From Novacetimonas cocois (GTDB lineage Bacteria > Pseudomonadota > Alphaproteobacteria > Acetobacterales > Acetobacteraceae), in contig NZ_QEXL01000002.1 of the NCBI RefSeq assembly GCF_003311635.1, positions 62,001 through 126,000 of the forward strand: a DNA stretch of 64,000 nt, written 5' to 3'. Position 1 is the first letter of the stretch. Each line of letters begins with the position of its first letter. Shown here one piece after another: positions 61,792-64,000 of this stretch. Both the position numbers and the translations under genes were made by a program. The notes below the pieces were generated by a model, which ran no database searches, had not been told where the DNA came from, and saw only the letters and a list, made by a program, of their open reading frames with translations.

Positions 61792-63258
61792 TTAGACGGG
61801 ATCGGAGACAGGGGGGTCAAGACTGACGAGTTCGGGCGTGTCGTACGAAAGCAGGCTGTCGAGGTGTTCCTGCCCGTCCGCGACATACAGGTCGCGCCCC
61901 AGCCCCTGCGCCAGCCGTTCGACACCGAAACGCATGCCACTGATGGAGGCACCGGAAAGCCCCATGCTCGGCGTGGCGGAGAAGGTGAAGTTATGGATGT
62001 TCGCAAGCATCGGCGCCAGCGGATCTGCGGGGTCGCGCGCGATGAACTGGTACCGCTCCCCAAGGTAGGGATACGTGCCCAGCACCTCGCTTTCCTCGCC
62101 CGCGGGCGGGGCATAGCGTTCGCGCCACAGCGCCACGGAGTTCGCGAACGAACGGGTTTCGGGACGGCGCGACAGGTCGACGGTAAAGCCCGTGCCGATG
62201 ATGACGAAATCGAACCTCATCTCCCCCTTCGGGGTGCGCACGACAATGTCATCGCCATCCATCCGCACACCCTCCCACGGGCAGCCGGTGTGATAGGCGA
62301 AATTCGCATGGCGACGGCAACGCCAGAACGTGTCCTGCGGCGGGGGCTGGTTCAGTTCGAAGATGCGCCGCATGAAGCCCCAGCGCAGCCGGTCCTCCAG
62401 CGCGGGGAAATAGGCAAGGAAGCCGGTGTTTTCCATCCAGCGGTACGGATTGATCGAGGGGATTTCCCGCCGGCGCAGGCACAGCGTGACCGACCCGGCC
62501 CCGGCCTCCAGCGCCGTGGCGGCGTTGTCAAAGGCCGATGCCCCGGCCCCCAGCACCCCGATGCGTCTGCCCTTCAGCGCGTCGAAGTCGATGGCTTCGG
62601 ACGTATGGGCGAACCGTTCGCGCGGCAGGCTGTCGCGGATGAAGGCGGGCACGTGCCATTCGCCACATCCCTCGATCCCGGTCGCAAGCACCAGCTTGCG
62701 CGCGTAATGGGTATGGACATCCCCGCCCGACGTGCGGAACGACAGGCGCAGCAGGCCGTCTTCCCACTCCACCGCCTCAAGCGCGTGGTCATTGGCGACC
62801 GGCAGGTCGAGGATGTCGCGATACCAGTCCAGATAGGCCTGCCAGTCCTGACGCGGTATCTTGTCGAGCTTTTCCCACGCCTGCGCGCCGTAACGCGCCT
62901 CGAACCACGCGCGCGGCGTCAGGTTCGGCACGCCAAGGTCGGGTCCCGTCACGTATTTGGGCGTGCGCAGGGTAATCATGCGGGCAAAGGTGATCCACGG
63001 CCCCTCCCCCCCACGGGCCGCGCGATCGAAGATCTGCACGTTGTCGATGCTGGTGCGCCTGAGCGCGAAGGCGGTGGCAAGGCCGCCCTGCCCCGCGCCG
63101 ATGATCGCGACATCAAGCACCCGCCTGCCATCGTGATAGCGTGGGGGCACCCATTCGCGCCGGGGATAGCCGATGACCTCCAGATCACGGCGCACGGCCT
63201 CATCCAGGGTCCCGAGGCCACCGCGCGCATCCGTGCCGTCCCGTCCGTGCATCGTCAT
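61792..63258 (-). CDS. FAD/NAD(P)-dependent monooxygenase-like flavoprotein of the purine cluster
   Basis: A 488-residue protein. FAD-binding GxGxxG in DVAIIGAGQGGLATAFALRR near residue 50; a second dinucleotide motif IGVLGAGASAFDNAATALEAG near 225; ATG motif in LVLATGIEGCGEWHVPAFI; IIGTGFTVDLSRRPE near the end. This is the layout of FMO/Baeyer-Villiger type monooxygenases and lysine N-hydroxylases; the exact FxGxxxHxxxW fingerprint is not visible. It is not the HpxO urate hydroxylase type. It is first in the transcript that leads into hpxXYW, but its substrate is unknown. Confidence 0.75.
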   Translation of the reverse strand: MTMHGRDGTDARGGLGTLDEAVRRDLEVIGYPRREWVPPRYHDGRRVLDVAIIGAGQGGLATAFALRRTSIDNVQIFDRAARGGEGPWITFARMITLRTPKYVTGPDLGVPNLTPRAWFEARYGAQAWEKLDKIPRQDWQAYLDWYRDILDLPVANDHALEAVEWEDGLLRLSFRTSGGDVHTHYARKLVLATGIEGCGEWHVPAFIRDSLPRERFAHTSEAIDFDALKGRRIGVLGAGASAFDNAATALEAGAGSVTLCLRRREIPSINPYRWMENTGFLAYFPALEDRLRWGFMRRIFELNQPPPQDTFWRCRRHANFAYHTGCPWEGVRMDGDDIVVRTPKGEMRFDFVIIGTGFTVDLSRRPETRSFANSVALWRERYAPPAGEESEVLGTYPYLGERYQFIARDPADPLAPMLANIHNFTFSATPSMGLSGASISGMRFGVERLAQGLGRDLYVADGQEHLDSLLSYDTPELVSLDPPVSDPV

Positions 63259-63392
63259 ATGCCTGTCCCACCGTCATTTGCGTCATTGCCGATGCAGTGG
63301 CCGTGGCGTCCCCCGACACCACGCGTCCGATATCCCCCCAACCGCACCGTTGATGAAACAGTGTAATCAGGCCGTCGCGTGTTTCGTCCAGT

Positions 63393-63427
63393 AGAATGAT
63401 CTGACCATTCTGTTTCAGAAAACAGAA
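63393..63427. promoter_or_regulatory. Nested inverted repeats upstream of the purine operon
   Basis: AGAATG-ATCTGAC-CATTCT (63393-63411) overlaps TTCTGTTT-CAGA-AAACAGAA (63408-63427), a perfect 8-bp arm palindrome. They lie between the LysR gene and the flavoprotein gene. Position and symmetry suit operator sites for the LysR regulator; the second could also end the LysR transcript, though it has no U-tract. Confidence 0.5.
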
Positions 63428-63447
63428 CAGGAAGGCAGTGCGCTGAG

Positions 63448-64000
63448 CTACAGTATCTTTTCGTCGCCCACGCCCTGTATCCGGCGCAGTTCCTGACGCA
63501 GTTCCTCGATCACCGTTTCCAGAAGCGGCGGCAGCCAGCGCGATTCCCGCACGTACACCCCAAGGTCCGTGACCGCGCGGGTATCACGCAGGGGGACGTG
63601 GCACAGGCTTTCATGGCCGGCCTGCATTTCCACCGCCAGGGGCGACTGGAACGCAAGGCCGCTGCCGGCAGCCACCATGCGGTTTGTCAGTTCGATGGAG
63701 CCGGTATGCAGCACGACATGCAGGTGTTCCTGCCAGGGACGCAGCATCGGTTCCATCACGCGATACAGCGACAGGGTCCGCGTGGGCAGGATCAGGCGAT
63801 GGCGCACGCATTCCTCGATCGTGACGGTGCGCAGGGGGGCGACCGGATGGTCCCGCCGCACCACCGCCCCCACGGGGAAATGCGCCACCGCCACGCGACG
63901 CAGGTCGGGATACAGCGCCAGCGAGAACGCGATGCCAAGGTCCACGCTGCCATCCTGCAGGGCGGAGACGATGTTCTTGGGCGATCCGATCTCCACATTC
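63448..64000 (-). CDS. LysR-type transcriptional regulator, C-terminal part (cut by window edge)
   Basis: At least 183 residues of a LysR co-inducer-binding domain: SALQDGSVDLGIAFSLALYPDLRRVAVAHFPVGAVVRRDHPVAPL, RLILPTRTLSLYRVMEPML, ELTNRMVAAGSGLAFQSPLAVEMQAG, YVRESRWLPPLLETVIEEL. The helix-turn-helix lies beyond the right edge. It is on the same strand as, and upstream of, the purine genes, instead of divergent. It is the likely regulator of that cluster, by position only. Confidence 0.88.
   Translation of the reverse strand, partial: NVEIGSPKNIVSALQDGSVDLGIAFSLALYPDLRRVAVAHFPVGAVVRRDHPVAPLRTVTIEECVRHRLILPTRTLSLYRVMEPMLRPWQEHLHVVLHTGSIELTNRMVAAGSGLAFQSPLAVEMQAGHESLCHVPLRDTRAVTDLGVYVRESRWLPPLLETVIEELRQELRRIQGVGDEKIL

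Overview
This GC-rich, gene-dense window looks like chromosome of an alphaproteobacterium. The best guess is an acetic acid bacterium (Acetobacteraceae, Komagataeibacter/Gluconacetobacter-like). Supporting features are the PhyR-NepR-EcfG general stress module, a TrcR (DUF1013) cell-cycle regulator, two YdcH-type DUF465 proteins, a homodimeric NAD-type isocitrate dehydrogenase and the dnaA-rpsT-mutM/ubiE-coaBC-dut neighbourhood. The genus is inferred from overall protein character, not from a marker gene. No prophage, CRISPR array or rRNA was found. There is one tRNA, tRNA-Cys(GCA).

Layout. 0-8 kb: the 5' end of dnaA, rpsT and mutM on the minus strand; facing away from them, a tightly overlapping run ubiE-coaBC-dut that continues into a fused-permease ABC importer and its ATPase. 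8-14 kb: tRNA-Cys, a PIMT-like methyltransferase, a TolC-type channel, valS and msrA. 14-27 kb: glucokinase, an SDR, a large GNAT-like protein, secDF, a Gfo/Idh/MocA oxidoreductase, thiL-nusB-nrdR, recQ and a small OmpA-like lipoprotein. 27-31 kb: cydDC. 31-37 kb: a general stress response locus with a HisKA_2 sensor kinase, NepR, two EcfG-like sigma factors and PhyR, followed by trehalose-6-phosphate synthase. 37-54 kb: an ABC-F ATPase, a decayed IS5-type transposase, mscL, rpmE, an Hsp20 gene with a predicted RNA thermometer, trcR, two ydcH genes, purEK, two unlike RadC homologues around a HAD phosphatase, uvrD, prmA, an acetyltransferase, aminopeptidase P and NAD-isocitrate dehydrogenase. 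54-64 kb: a one-strand purine (urate/allantoin) catabolic cluster of nine genes with a LysR regulator cut by the right edge.

Three things stand out. First, the purine cluster encodes a coherent route: 5-hydroxyisourate (UraH), OHCU (UraD), allantoin (PuuE), allantoate (AllC), ureidoglycine, oxalurate (PucG transaminase), then a proposed end of an AtzE/AtzG-type amidase plus a gamma-glutamyltransferase-fold oxamate amidohydrolase, with an uncharacterised flavoprotein as first gene. Second, the hsp20 leader has a sigma-32-like promoter whose -35 lies in the loop of the rpmE terminator, then three consecutive hairpins, the last pairing the Shine-Dalgarno with the CUUGCU signature of ROSE thermometers. 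Third, a family of about 120-160 bp intergenic elements made of stacked hairpins and ending in GGCTGTTTGAAAA-like inverted repeats occurs at least seven times. The same end sequence abuts the IS5-like remnant, which suggests a MITE derived from that IS.

Limits: all calls are by eye from sequence; start sites were chosen from ribosome binding sites and family N-termini. Partial genes are dnaA (left edge) and the LysR gene (right edge).
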